DNA of 64,000 nt from Paraescarpia echinospica (GCA_020002185.1 CM034533.1:44272880-44336879), one strand, 5' to 3'; positions 1-14,900 are shown, counted from the first letter of the stretch. The notes: generated by a model not told the origin, from the sequence alone. Translations and numbers: made by a program.

Positions 1-2436
1 AATAGTCACAGTAGCAGTAGTAATACAGGTGTCACAGTGCTATCACAACAGTAAAACTATCGCCTACTGACTACTGTGCATAATTTATTATAAAGGTCTC
101 ATTAAATTTGTTTGGCTTTTTCCAGCCCATTATCACTAATCCAACCTTTCTGTGCTGGCACGGCAGGGGGCATGCAGTTATTGAGAACTAAATTCTTTTC
201 CATCCCCAGTTAAGGTCAGACACCCTGGGCAGGTGAAATGTAGTTTTTTTTCTGCCAGATTATCTGGCTTTATATGTTGACTAAAAATAAAGTTCATTTT
301 TATAATAATTACATACCTCTAAATGACTTTATTCATGGATCAAGTGTGTCGATATCAAGTAATCAAATTCATTACGCAATCTTTGACAGCCATTTTCAAA
401 AAATCTTTCTTAATTTGAAAAAAGATATCTCTGGGAGTATTTATGCTTTCCAGATAATGTTTTGAATATATTGCATTCAGCATACTCTACTCTGTACAAC
501 CATTTTTGTGTACTTTACCATCAAATTATTTTATGCAAGCACCAACACAAGTCATGAATAGTGATGAAATAAGGCCAAATGAATGACGTTTATTAAAGAG
601 ATTATGTTAAAGAGAGAGAAATGTGGGCTCTACATCCCAAGGCCAGGCCTGTGACTGAGCCCATACTAGTCTCCTGTACCTCTGGATGACAGAGCCCACA
701 TTTCGGCGTATACAACATTAGCAGTATCGTTATAGATATATAAAACAACAGCATTACTACTGTAATCACAGTAGACCTTAGGCACTGTACTGTACTAACC
801 AAGCACACCATTCATTCACACTAACTATAATCCCAACTACCTGCTGAAGAGTTACACTCTATCAAGATTTAGCCTAAACCTATAAGTGGGGCCATTACAC
901 CCAACTTACTAAAATCACCGGTGGAAGAGAAGCAAGCTGTCTCGGCATCAAAACCCCGTGAACACATTGTCCACCTGCACTAAGAGAATGGGGAAAGCGT
1001 TGAGATCTGCTATCAACCCCTCTTCCACCAACGATGTACATGTTGTGTCCCTAATGCTATCAAAAATTGGGAGGGAAGGGAGGGCAAAAATTTGTGATGT
1101 GACCACTCTGTCTGCTTTCACAAAACGAAGAGCTCGTTGCAATCTGCCACCGAGCGCCATTACCGCGCGGTGATTGGTTCCTTGTGCCAAAAGAGCACAA
1201 AAGACAAAGGGGGGTAATTAGCATCAGGCCTTAGGGGACATTAGGCCAATCATCACTCATCCTGCGTTGTTGCAAATTATTTTATATATTTAGTTTATTT
1301 TTATTGTCATTGTTGGTGTTTTGATGCACAGTGCCCAATATTGAAATCCAGATTTTAAATCTTACACCAAACTTTCAATGCCTGGTTCAAACCTTGAACC
1401 CACATCTCTGGCGTGCTGTGTGGATGTGTTGCCAATGTCTGTCGTGCTTACGTCAGCTGCAGTAATGTAACAATAAATGAATCCGTGCAATTGACCTTTC
1501 CATCACTTGGATGCTGAACACGAGGTGCGTTTGTGCATTCTGTCATATATTTTTTGAAATTCTGGCCGTAAAGGTGTTTTTTTATAACAAAAACATAAGG
1601 CAAAATTGTTTAAGTGAAAATCTATGCATTAATGTTTGGTTTATGAGATGTCATGCAGCAATAATAATGTAATTCACGTATATATAACCATTACCAACAT
1701 TGGTGGCAAAGGTAAAGCTTGACGGAGGTCACGCGCAAAATTTCGAATATGACATAGGCAAACCGCCACGAACTGGATACATCACTTAGCCAGACATTGC
1801 CCCGGTGCGTGATCATCACATGTTGGAACAGTGCCATTCTTACTAGTAATTAGGTCCTCGAGTGGGTTGTTCCTTAGAGGCCCAAAGCCTGCTCCTACAG
1901 CTGAGCTGGAGTCCAGGTAATGAACACCATCAGCTGCACCAAACTACAGGCATGGTAGTGATGACATTACATATTTATATATATATATATTTTATTAAAC
2001 CAAAGTGACCTATTTGCACCTAACATTGTCCTGGACTGGATGATTGGGTAAGTGTACACACCTATTCAGCTCGCCACTTATGTGATTAGGTCTGTTGCGG
2101 GAGCTTAATCATAATAATGCACTGGCTTGTACAGGTGTCTGGCTCATACTTGGCACTCCTAACACCTTGTTCCAGAGCAGGACATTCAGCCAAATGACAA
2201 TATTAATAATATGTTCTTATATAGCACTGGCTGTAGACAATTCTATCATCATAGCAGGTGTTTTGGCAGCAACTAATGTATGAGTTTTTGCAGATCGATA
2301 CCAATTGCTCTGTGAATCCACAATTGTCTTTTCTTCTCACTGTGTGGTTTACTTACGTTGTCATCAACATCAGAAATAAGCAACCAACATCTCTTAAAAA
2401 ACAGGCAGATTGGGATGAAGACAATTTAATTGCCTA
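1..2436. other. Upstream intergenic sequence, no gene recognised
   Basis: AT-rich sequence with only short chance reading frames. It holds a short TA run near 1976-1992. A somewhat CpG-richer patch at about 940-1180 could be a diverged repeat or promoter, but nothing in it is recognisable. A non-coding first exon of the downstream kinase gene could lie here and cannot be seen from sequence alone. Confidence 0.5.
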
Positions 2437-3079
2437 ATGCTAGGCACACACCAGCCGACTAACGCCGACTTGGGTTGCCAGTCGGCGCAAAAAGCAGTCG
2501 GCGCTAAACGCCAATTAGTTCCGCCAACTAGCGCCGACTTCTGCCCGCACACACCAACCAGCACACACCAACCGACTCGCGCCGACCGTCGGTGCTCGGC
2601 GTGATCCTTGTGGAAAACAAATCCACTATAAATACGCGTGTTTACTACAGATTTAACAATACAGTAAACACATGAAACATTTGTAAAAAGTAGGCCAAAA
2701 CGGCTAATAGAAAAACAAAACTTGTTACATAGACATAGTAAGTCGGAGCTTTGCCGTCAGCCTTCGTGACGATATGGCTTGAGCATTTAGCATATATCCT
2801 CCACAAAAGCTATATTTTATATCAGTATGCAGAACGTTATATTTAGCCGTTTCAGTTAAGAGTTATGTTGAAGTGTAATCAGTCGGACCCAACGAATTCC
2901 TCAAAAACTTTTCCACCGCTAGTACCGCATTGCGGATTTTTAAGGCTTAATAACTTAACTATAAGGCCGACCGTCGGGCTTAAATTCGGCACACACCAAC
3001 CGACTGCTGTCGGCCGATGGATTTTACGCCGACTAGTCAGTAGGTGTGTGCCGAAAATCAGCTGGTGTGTGCCTAGCAT
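2437..3079. mobile_element. Non-autonomous TIR DNA element (MITE-like), 643 bp
   Basis: The two ends are perfect inverted repeats over 19 bp: ATGCTAGGCACACACCAGC on the left and its complement on the right. Inside each end are several copies of a CCGACT/GTCGGCG motif and of CACACACCAAC in both orientations, a subterminal repeat pattern typical of transposase-binding regions. No transposase reading frame is present, so it would need a helper in trans. The flanking bases do not show a clear target-site duplication, so the superfamily is left open. It ends about 310 bp before the first coding exon of the kinase gene. Confidence 0.8.
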
Positions 3080-3392
3080 AAGTCTTGAAATGGCAGTATG
3101 TGGCCTCGAACCTCAGTCATTTTGTCAGACAGTCCATTGGACCAATATTTTGCCATTAAGTTACCATACATACCCCAACTCGCCTAAGTTAGACTTTGTT
3201 AAACTGATTGTACATATAAATTATGAAATCACTCAGTTATTACTTTTTATGTGTTTCAGGGTCACACTGATGCATTGTTGTAATGATGGCAACATACAGT
3301 GACCCCTAGGGTGCATCACCAACACTAGACAAGCAACCTGGTGGTGAGATTTGTAAATAATCGTGTGACGATACCGCGTTGAAAGTGGAACA

Positions 3393-3533
3393 ATGGTTGA
3401 CATGATGGCACGGCGAACGTTCAACCCTGTAGCTATGTCACAAACGCACCGTGACATCACGGATAATAAGTACCGTGACCTTCGACGACCCCGCCGAGTT
3501 GGATTCTACTGCAACGGCGATCGCTACTTCAAA
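3393..3533 (+). CDS. DCLK: DCLK exon 1: start codon and start of DC1
   Basis: The ATG has A at -3 and G at +4, and an in-frame TGA lies upstream at 3366. The 47 residues end in [14 protein letters not shown], the conserved opening strand of a doublecortin domain. The exon closes with AAA before the donor GTAGGA, phase 0, and joins to GKLINI in exon 2. It stays open into the intron, so a simple ORF search does not bring it out. Further in-frame ATGs at 3402, 3405 and 3435 could also serve, and the first is chosen for its context. Confidence 0.9.
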
Positions 3534-5891
3534 GTAGGAAACATTTTAATTTTCATTGGTTAATAATCTTTATATGCAACATTTTATGGTTGGTTAATAA
3601 TCTTTATATGCAACAAATTGTTGACTAAAATGCAACAATTCTCTTAATATTGTTTAGTTTTTTGCAATGAATTAAATCAGATTAACACAACAATTGTGGA
3701 GTGACCTTTAAATATTTTGTGATGTGATTAAATTAAATTATAAATTAAATTAGATTTAAGAAAACAATTGAGGAGTGACCTTTAAATTAAAACAAATCTG
3801 ATTATTGCTATATTTAAGAGTGTTGTAAAGACTTTATTTCCGTTGAAACTGGTGTTAGCATTTATTTTGTGTACACTTGCCAACACCACAGATTTAATTG
3901 GAATAGCTGTACAGCTGAATTGCTATCCATGTGAACATTCTTCAAGATATGTCATTGTATTGAATAGTTTTTAATGTATTCAGAATGTTAATTACCTTGT
4001 AGAGGTTTTCAAAAATTATTCAATAAAATATCTGTGTGATGGTTATTCATAATAACTCTACAGCAAATATAAACAAAAATGTTTTTTTTACATTCTTAGA
4101 ATTGTATATTTTCACAGATCTAGACTAGATAAGTCTTTCGAGATTAATTGTTGTGATGGTTAATGCCAAATAGATGATGTTTGGTGGAACTTCTATCGAA
4201 CACATGCCAACATGTTTGTGGGTGTTTTTGGTAGCAGTTATTCTTTAATGCAAGCAAGCCACCAGCCAGTGTTCAGACACGTTTCGGTGTTGGAATGTAA
4301 ATTGGACTTTGACAGTCAAAACATGAACGTAATAGCTTGAAGCATTTGCAGCTCATTGTGACATGTTATCAAAAGCTAATGACAAACCACTCAAAAAAAC
4401 TCAGACATGTTGTATTCATCGAAATATAATGTCACAGCTACTACAGAAGGTAGGCTTGATGTGTTATCTGGGCGTGCTAAAGTGCTAAGCTTTGTTGTGG
4501 AACATATTTCTTCAAGGACTCCTTATTGGTTCCTGAGTGAACAGTGAAAGAAGACTCGAACCACAGCACTACATATTGACAGTAATTCTAACCCCAAACA
4601 ACAATCACTTACGCACACAATCCTACGTACACAAGTGATTGTGTATAACGATCAGTTATATATGATGGCCAACATACATGGCCCGTTTAATCCTTTCTGC
4701 TAGAACACTTTTACATGCTTGCTTGAACTGTGGCATTTAAATAGTCAATTATTAAAATGCCTATCTACAATTGATTTTGCATTAAAAGCAGACTGCAAAG
4801 TGATACCACGATTAACAATCTTCATTTAACTTTGCGTTATCACTTCTTGCAGTCGCTATCTTAATTTCATAAACGATGTGCTCAAATAAGAACTTCAGAA
4901 AAGTCAGCATGACATCGCTCCAAGCAAACCTTTGACTTTGTGGCCTTTTTGTGAATAGGCCGATAGGCACATCGGTATCAACATATTTTTGTTACAAAAT
5001 CCTGGCCTGTACCTTTTCTTGGTGGGGCAGTAACTTTTCAAATCTACTGGCCCCCTGAGCCAGTGGATACAAAACCTTAATGTCAAGGCCTGCGGTGACT
5101 GCATTAGCTGGACTAATTTCCTATACTTTACTCTATCATGTGGAAATAATTTGGGACTGTTCTTGGGTGACCTTAATTGTGAGGTGGCTGTATTACTGAG
5201 GTGACTGTAAAGCTAGGTGTAGCTTTGGTTGGCAATCTTGTAAAATCAAGTGCTTGCATATGTGTGTGCCTGACTTTATAATTATTAATATAAATGGGTA
5301 TTACCAATGTTAAAGCTCCAGACACCATTATAAACATGTAAGGAATCATTTACAATAAGATTACAATGGAAAATTGGTGCAATTTTCATGGTGGGCAGCC
5401 ATCTTGAATTTGGTAAACGTACCGTGCTTACAATAATTGCCACCCTATTATTTAGACCGACAAAGATGCAAAATCAAGTGAAAGTTTGCTTCTAACAAAG
5501 ATTCTGCATGAAAGCTTCTTTGACAACCCAGTGGCCTACACTGTATATTACTCTGTTGCATCTCGTTGAAGGGTAAACTGATCAACATCACCCCTCATCG
5601 CTTCCTCACCTTCAACAACCTGCTCAACGACCTCACCAGCAAGCTGCCCATGTCCATGCAGCTACCCTACGGGGTGAGGCAGATCTTCACCCCCATGGGG
5701 GGGCACAGGGTGAGAGACATAGAGGACCTCCAGGACGGAGGGTTCTATGTATGCGGGGGGTTTGAGAACTTCAGGAAGATCAAGTACGGAGGGGAGTTGC
5801 GGGAACCATGGCAGCACGGCGGTGGGTGTGGCTTGTTTGTGTTGTTGTTGTAGTGGTTGGTGCTTGTTACTTTTTAACTGGTGTGTCTTTG

Positions 5892-5941
<50 letters not shown>

Positions 5942-8900
5942 ATCAGTGTTCTCCATAGGTCGATTTTGCCCTTTTTCAGTGACGCCCTGGTACCCAAAAA
6001 AGGCAAAAAGAACGCCCTGCCTTTTTTATACGATGCCCTGCTATATTTTGCACGTAACCCTACTCGTGGCTACAGACGGTTACACGATCGTGTAGGCCTA
6101 TATTATTATTAATTTGCAAGCGCCCCGATCTCGAAATGCATCCCGATCTCACCACACGCGCGGTTAGATTGTTCCCAACCGAGCGGATCCCGCAATCGGG
6201 AATGGATGCGTCACGAGATCAGGGCGCTTGCAGACACTCGATCGTCTGCAAGTGCCCTGATGTCGACTATGTATCCCGATCGCGCCGTGCGGTCATTTCG
6301 ATTGTTCAAGCGCCCCTATCTAAACTCCTACACCGGTCGCCAATAAATTCTTAATTTTGTGTGCCAAAAATATTAAATACGTTGATTTGAGGAGACGCCA
6401 ACCATCGAAAGTGAATAAACCAGAGCGACGGACTTTCGCGGAGCGCTTCAACTATACATACCGTCAAGCATTCCTTATTTTGTTCGTATCTTCAAAAGTT
6501 AAAGTCTGATCACCGGGATACTTCTACCGTTAGATTAGTCGTTAAATTCTTAACCACGTGATACTTGTAAAAGTTATTAAAATACGTTTTGATCTGAGGA
6601 GGCACCAAACTTCGGAAGTCAGTAGACCAGCCTGTTCGCGACAAACTTTTGTGATTAGAAAACTAATGTTTTATTCATACACTCTTTATTTGTTAACGTA
6701 CCGATATATAATGATAAGTAACGATGTTTTGTATAACATAGCTCAACAATAGTAGGGAATAATTGCGTATTGTCCGTGTTAAAAGAACCTGCTCCCCCTC
6801 AATATGCAATGAGCCGCCGGCACATGACGTTGTTCATGCCCGTTGCAAGGCATGCCGTTTCTAGGTCACGACGTCACGTGTAATGTACTAGCCAAGGGTG
6901 CTAAGGTTGCTGGCAGCTAGTGTCTTCTTTTGCCAAAGCGTTTAGCAGTAGCTACCTGCAATAATTATTATTCGGAGGGTGGTTTCAATCTAGTAATGAT
7001 TACTTTTTTCTGTTTATTGACTGATTGTTAAAAATGAGATTGTGTGTGGGTAGTTTATCTGTAAATAAAATGGAACTTTACAAATTAGCTAAGTATGTCT
7101 ATAACTATTTTAATGTTTGACATCACACTTTTTACTATTTGCAGTGTAATATATCTCAATTTCTGTTCAGCCCAACACTATCTTGCGTACCTATTGCTTA
7201 TATCATAGTCTCTGAGAATATTAAATATGATGTGAATGTATACATAACATTTTATGTCATGCTGGATATTGTGTTTTTCTAAAACTTAGATAAAGTTAAG
7301 ACATGCCAATTTAATAAAATAAAATATGTTGTATTGTCTATATATATATATATATATATATACTATATAATCAATAATTTGTCCACATTTATATTTACTT
7401 AAAAGTCATTTATCAAAATTACAATGTTGCTTGTACATTTTTTTTCTCAATCTAACATAACAGTATATATGTCAGTTTATGTTAAACCTAGCCCAAAGAA
7501 ATTTGGCACATATATTACCTGTATAATATTCTCTATGTACATTGTACATTGAATATTATGCAGATTGACACAAATTAAAAGTTATGTAAAGCTAAATATT
7601 GTGTTTTGTTTTACAAATGCTTGCCCAAGCCAATATTATAATGCCTAAATACATATAATATAATATACTAAATATACTATATGTAAGTAGTATGATATTA
7701 AACTACAAGCTGTAGACTGCTACTATGTCTTGTTAACTATTTAATTTATTCGCATGTCACAAGTGCCTTTTTAACCATTGCTTACTGTGTTCTACGTGCC
7801 CTTTACTAAAATGGCACGCTGCCCTTTTGAAAACCTGGGCAAAACACTGTTAAATGTGAGTCATGTTAACTATTTAGTCATGCATCGCATGTGCCTTTTT
7901 AGCTATTGCCCACCGCGTTCTGTGTGCCCTTTTTCTGAAATGGCACCCTGCCCTTTGAGAATCTGGGCAGAACACTGTATATATGTATGTATATATAACA
8001 TGTATATATATATATATATATAATAATAAAATCTTTATTTTAATTTTTGCACATTATAAAAGGTAATTGTACACTCATATATAAGTAGATTGCAACCAAA
8101 AAGAATTTTTTTCAAATACGTGCATGCTCACTTGTATACACATGCAGGCATGCACAATATATGGATGCTCATATGTACACACGCATGCATGAACACACAC
8201 GCACACGCACACATGCACACATGCACACATGCACACATGCACACACGCACACACGCACACATGCACCCACGCACACACACACATACACACACATGTATGC
8301 AGACACATGTACGCATGCACGCACACACACAGACATGCTCACAACACATGCACACACGCACACATGCACACACGCACACACGCACACACACACATGTATG
8401 CAGACACATGTACGCATGCGTGCACATACACTGACATGCACACAACACACCCACAACTGCTCACACAAACATCGCCTGTCACAGACACAGTCTACACATC
8501 TACCTACAAGAGAATGTCTCAAGCTGTGTTAACACAGTGTGTTCAAAATTTATTTAGATACTAACTTATAGGGGGCCTGTGTGAACCATAAGGAATAACG
8601 TCCTAACCACATTTTTTATATCTGAAAAGGCTACAAGATAACTATGTACGTTTGCATTTGGTTACACAGTTACACAAAATGAACGCAATTCTCTCAGAAA
8701 CGTGTAAATAACAGCATGCGTGTTCATTTCGCTCCGATTCCCACACGCACGTGAACACATGTACTACAATAATAAATTTTTTCTGATGACGTCAATGACT
8801 GCGCAATAAACAGTTCGTGTTTATCATCGCTATGGTAACAGCAGTGTGCATATAGACGCCGTTTGCGTGCGCGTGATTGTTTCGTTATTTAATCATGAGT

Positions 8901-11900
8901 AGTTTGCACTGAATTTGAATTGTAGTGCCCAGCTTATCTAAATATGTGCTATCCCTATGGACATATCTGTAACAAAGTGATCGCTACAAGTGCATTGAAC
9001 AATGTTTTAATCATTTCTATGTATGCTTCTAGTAATCACTTTATAACAAAGGTTGCAGTATGTTCCCACAAAGGTGGCGCATGTTCCAAGTTTATTCAGT
9101 GTTGATGGAAATTGTTTTTTCAGTGATAATAAACCTAAACGTTTAAAAAATTTAATATTATTTTAAGACAGCCACACATTGACTTAGTAAAACAGCATAA
9201 GCATATGATATTGCGTAAACATTATTAACCAACAAATTCTGTTTAAAAGAAAATCCTGTCAAACTATTCTGTGGAATACATGCTGTTGCATGATTATACT
9301 ATAGAATAACCATTGTAAAAATGAGCCAAAGAGTACATATTATTGTAAAACAACCATGCCATGAAGTAAATATTGTAAAAACAACCAACCAATGGAGTAA
9401 ACATTGCTAAAGAACCGTCCATGTAGATATAGTACAACAACCATAACACCATGAGTAAATATTGTAAAAACAACTATGCCATGAAATAAACATTGTAAAC
9501 CAACCATGCCATGTAGTAACATTGTAAAACAACCATGCCTTTCAGTAAACTGTGTAAGACAACCATGCCTTGGGGTATATATTGTAAAGCAACCATGCCT
9601 TGGACTTGGAGTAAATATTGGAAACTAACAACACTATTGAGTAAACTTTGTAATAAACATTGCAAAATAACAATGAAATGGAATAAACATTGTAAATTAA
9701 ACCTCACCAAGGAGTAAGCCAACTAATGTAATGAACAATTGTAAAACAATCACAAAATGGAGTAAATATTGTAAACTAACTATGCCATGGAGTAAACAGT
9801 GTAAAATAGCCACCACATTAAGCATTATATATTTTTGTAATTATCTTTGAATATTGTATCCTTTTACCGTCCAACTTTTTCTCAGTTAAACTACTTTCTG
9901 GGGCATCAGATTTATGGCCGACGCAAATTACACATTTAGCCATTATATCTTCCTGACAGGAAGTTGTGATTTCTGACCGAGCAATTATTCCCTCCAGTAA
10001 TAATACATATTGATTTTCATATGGAAGTCGATCGCCAGTGTCCCTTATGCTACCTTTGTTGAGCATCATGACATGCAGTGCAAATTATGACCTTTCAATA
10101 CTACATTTATTGACAAATAAGCAGGAGAGTGGCTTGTCCGAGTATACACTGTTGGCATGTTGCCAGTCTGGGGATCGTCTCAATAATTTGCTCTTTGGTT
10201 TTGCTCTTTAATAGTGATTTTTGTTCTGTAACACTGATCTTGTATACGGGAAACTGTTACCACCAGGACGCGCCGCCGGGAGACTGTGTGGCTATGTAAA
10301 TAGTGTCCTCAGTAATATGGTGGTGTTTTGCTTTTTGAAAAGGTTCCGTATATTTAATGATCGATTTGCTTAATGATCCCCCGAACTTGGTGCGGGTATT
10401 TGTGCATTCTGTTCATGCAAGGATGTATATTAAATACAGTTTTTAATACACATTCAGCATTTTATATAATTTCTATCAGTTCTGACCATCTCACCTTGGT
10501 TAAGTGTTTCACTTTGTTATCTGTTATGGCTATAGTTTAATTGTGTTTTAACAAATAATTTTATATCTGGTCTAATATGAAGCATTTAATCAGTCAGAAT
10601 GTGATTTATTGTTTTGCATGGCATTTTTTACATACTAAGTTTGTATCATAAATAAGACATACATTATTCTCTTTCAATATTGATATAGATAAGTATCTAA
10701 ATTGATAATGAAAGATAATAATTTAGAGTAGACTACTCTATTAATAGATATGGTTGTATTATGTTGGTATTACGCAGGTCAGATGACCAGCATTCCAGCA
10801 AGCAGACCAACAAGGTTTTTTTAGAAATTCATTACAACATTCTTAATCAAGGTTTATTTCCACCAGGTGACAATTCTTCCACCTGTCCAAGCTCCCATTT
10901 ATTTCCATCCTGACAATTATTTTACCTATCCAAGCCCCCATTTATTTCCATCCTGACAGTCCCCCGCCTATCCAACTCCCCGTCTATTTCCATCCTGACA
11001 ATTCTCCCACCGCTCAGCATTTCAAGAGTTATACTCACCTATTCACACCTAACGGCTATTGATATTACTAGGTATCAACCATTCACTGTTACCTTGATAG
11101 CTTTACACAAATGTTTAGATTTATTGCCCACGATTCATCTGCCTCTGAATGCCTCCTACCCACAACGACCGCGACGTGATTCCACATGTGATTCTGCAAT
11201 ATTAAATGCATGACCGACACCCACATACAAACTCCAATTATTTGTCTCAAGTCAGCCGAGGTCGTCTTACTTTCTTCACATCTCATGGTTAAAGATGAGC
11301 ACCTTTGATTCATGATTCTACCACTGGTGTCTCATAAACGTATCGACTCGACGGATTTACAACCCGTTGACGAAAGCCCTTTATTGGCTTCACACCTCGC
11401 TTGTGCAATTTAGAATTCATGAGATGCACGATTTTCAAAGACGCTCTGCTCAATCGGTGTCTTCTCGTCTGGTGTTGATTTATTGGATATCATTTTGGCG
11501 AAATTCGTGTAACTTTGACAATAACAGTGTGAACGACTGAGGGAGAAAATGGCTGCCACGCACACATATTGTGTGCTCAGACTATGGGTGTCGGTGCGCA
11601 TTTAACGGTTATTTTGTTTAGGGTTAGATGAGTAAATCTTGGTTGTGGAAGATGTATTGCAAGGTGTGTATCACTGGTCTGGAATACACGTGACAATGTT
11701 GCGATGCTTCAATGAAGAAGGAGATGTGTTTTGGTGGTAGGATGATTAGTTAGGCCCTACTGGATAAACACGATGCACGGAACAAAACGGAGGGCATTGT
11801 TCAGGCTCGGCTACAGTCAGTTGCCGAAACAAAAGGTCAAGGTCATTGATATCGGGCCCGATCCACCGCATCTGTTTAAGAAATATATTTGGGGACGAAC

Positions 11901-14900
11901 GTGTGAGTATCTACTTCCATTGTCGTGTTTTGTCTTCAGATTTGTCTGTTTTCTTCTGCTGTCTTCCGTACCCTTCCAACCTGTGGTAACTCGATACTGT
12001 CAATATTGTAACATGATTTAAGTATGCTTATCTCTTTGGTTTTGATGCATTGCCGAGCTCTGGTTCTCGAGGATTTTGAATTTTTCTTGTATGTTTACAC
12101 CTACATTGATAGTTGGCAGAGTTCTTTTGTCAGGACATGTATTGTGTATACATTTAGGTGCCTTGTGTAACCAAACAATACACATTAATATTTCTTTATT
12201 TTGTTTGAATAAACACATTATCTGGTTAATGTATGGTTAAATATTATGGTCTGGTAACACTAATTCCTTTAATGTTGACTAACTGGTATGGCCATTTATT
12301 GGTTCATGGGTGCAGAATGATTTTACCATTATTATCAACAAGTTGCCATATTAACATGTGGCCAAAGTTACAATTATGTGTTGCCTCCTTGTTTTTATTT
12401 CCATTGATGCTCTGGTATTGATATGGATATATATTCGGCAAAGTCCTGTTAGGATATTGCACCAAGGTACCATACCTGCTTAGATAACTATACAATAAAT
12501 ATATTCCGAGGAAGAATTGGAATTTGCGTAAAGTGAGAAATGGCATAATGACTTGATCCATGCTACAGGGCTTTGACAGTTCAATACTTTTGTTTAAATA
12601 TAACTTACAAACTGGTTGGCTGATAGGGGAAAATTGGTTTGAGATTATAGTTGTCATCCTATTATAAACGTCTAAGACGTGATAACACAATGCAGATATA
12701 TTTATATCAGAAGCCTTATAAATCCTAGATTGGTTTAGTTCAACGTACAGCAGACTCATTGAAGTTAAGTAGTGTCAAAGTAATATGCTCAGCTGGTTTA
12801 ATAAAGCAGTGCATACTTTTGTTATGATTGTTGAAAGAATCTATTGTTATCTACAATCTAGACCAGGTAACTTGTGAAGATATGATTGCTATGTAGCCTT
12901 ATGCAATACTAATACAGAGTCGGATCATTTTATCATTTTGACCAGATCTTGACGAAATATTTTCACCTAAAATGTACGTATTTGTACAAATGTCAGGTAG
13001 GTTAAATTAACTGCGAAACGAGTCTGAATCGAAACAAATGTAACACATTGAATTGAGGAGACACCTAAGTCATGTCGACAATGATGTCATTTCTCTATTC
13101 AAGTTCTACAATTTGTAAATCCAGTTTTGTTAACATGTTCATGCTGGTAGAATTTATTCCATTGACATGTAATTTGCAGTCCTCTGAGAAAATTAACACT
13201 CTCTTACAATCCAGCAAATTGAGCAATGCCCGGTACCCCTCTTTGTTAGTGTTGGTCCACATTTGTATGCTAATTTGCCTTCTTTAGATACACTTGAATT
13301 GTATCTTTTCATGTTGACAGACAGAAGTATACAAGTGTAGATCTATGTGAATGTACGTTGAACAAATTAGTTTCATTTCATCTATACTGATTTACTACAT
13401 AGTAGCTACAAAAAGGTATAGATCTAGTTATCCTCAAAGAAAAATTGTATGTAAACTTTTACTGTTTTTATATGGTCGATTCTTATGAAACCTGAACACA
13501 TTTGTCTTATTTAATTAAATGTCCCACCATTCACTCATAATTCAAAGGATACGCACAATTAATGCGCCGTATGATGTGTAATAAATGTGGGCTAACACTA
13601 TGTAAAAATACTTGCGCTATCGTGAATGACTCATTATTGTGAATTATTTTCATCTAAATACTATTTAAACGCAACTTTCTGTGTGCATTAAACGGAGAAA
13701 GAAACATGCTTTATTCCAATATTAAATATTAAATGCAAGCCATAAAATAGATTACATATGTATGCATGAATTATTTATGTGTAATCCCAGTCAAATTTTG
13801 CCAAGATCATCTTTCTCCGAAAAAACATGAAAATGGTCAGAAAAGGCAATACCACATAAAAACGTTTTAATTGCAAATACCTCTGTCATATATATACATT
13901 AATAATATATATTTGACATACATATTGCATTTAGGTTAGTTTATACATGATCAAAAAGAAATGTTCCCCACTACAAACCTGGTTGAGACACACCGACTTA
14001 ACTTGACAATCAATACCCGCTGATATTATACCACGTGAAACGTAGTTTGTTTTGACATCACATAACACTCTAATGTCATCTAACAGTAAAGCCCTGAGTT
14101 TCAGATCGACATGTGTCTGCAAGACCATTATAACTGTGACATCACTGGGATTTAAATATAAGTTTAATATTTTTGAGACATTATTCATGAAACAGTTTTG
14201 AGAAATTCTTATCAGAGTGGCTGTAGATAATGAATTTGACAATGTTATATATTGTGGAAATGGATGTTAAATGACTACGCTTGGTTGGCGCATAACTTGG
14301 CACATGTCCATATTGTGTTGCGTAGAATGAGCCAATCTTAACTATGCATGTCGCGTGGTAACGTTGGATATGTGTTTTGCATGGTATCACCGGTCTCTCA
14401 TAATATTCCTCCTGTAGGCATTTGTTAACATAGTTTAACCACTAAAGTGTAACTGTATAATGAGGAGAACACAATACTATGTGTCACGGATTATCGAGGT
14501 CTCCATACACTAGATGGCTCAGTCTAGTAGGGTTCTTATATATCAAGGTCAACGCATATGAGAAGGAACGGTTATCGTGAACAAGCAACAAAGAACAAGG
14601 AAAATTTAATAAACTTTATTACAAGATATCTTCCTTTTGGTAAATATCTCGATTAACAAAATAAACAGAATAAAGAAATCCCGTAACCAAATCTTAATAG
14701 AACATAATAAACAATAACACTGAATCTTTCGATGATCAAATTCCACTTCCTTTCTTAGGTGGATTATACCGCTACACGACCATACACTAGGCGCCAAGTG
14801 TTATCTAAGAATAACTCCCATAATATAAATACACAGTATAAGCTAGTCCTCACGGGCTCTCATTACAGTAATCTGTTACAACACACATATATATATATAT

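Larger units (their letters stand above)
5944..7977. mobile_element. Candidate non-autonomous hAT-like DNA element, ~2.0 kb
   Basis: The left end starts CAGTGTTCTCC and the right end finishes GGGCAGAACACTG, a short imperfect inverted pair. Both ends abut TATATATA, so an 8-bp target duplication is possible but cannot be proved in a TA run. Near the right end two direct copies of a ~115-bp block (about 7745-7852 and 7865-7977) both close with CTGGGCARAACACTG. No transposase is visible. The internal GC-rich inverted repeats at 6116-6330 belong to it. hAT membership rests only on the CAGTG-type terminus. Confidence 0.55.

Noticed and set aside
8075..8564. Several open frames of 80-120 residues on both strands
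   Set aside because: They translate the CA-rich repeat; composition is His/Thr or Cys/Val/Met cycles on both strands.
11817..11902. Exon 1b read as an internal exon with acceptor TTCAG at 11813-11817
   Set aside because: That reading would exit in phase 0 and not fit exon 3; only the ATG frame exits in phase 1.
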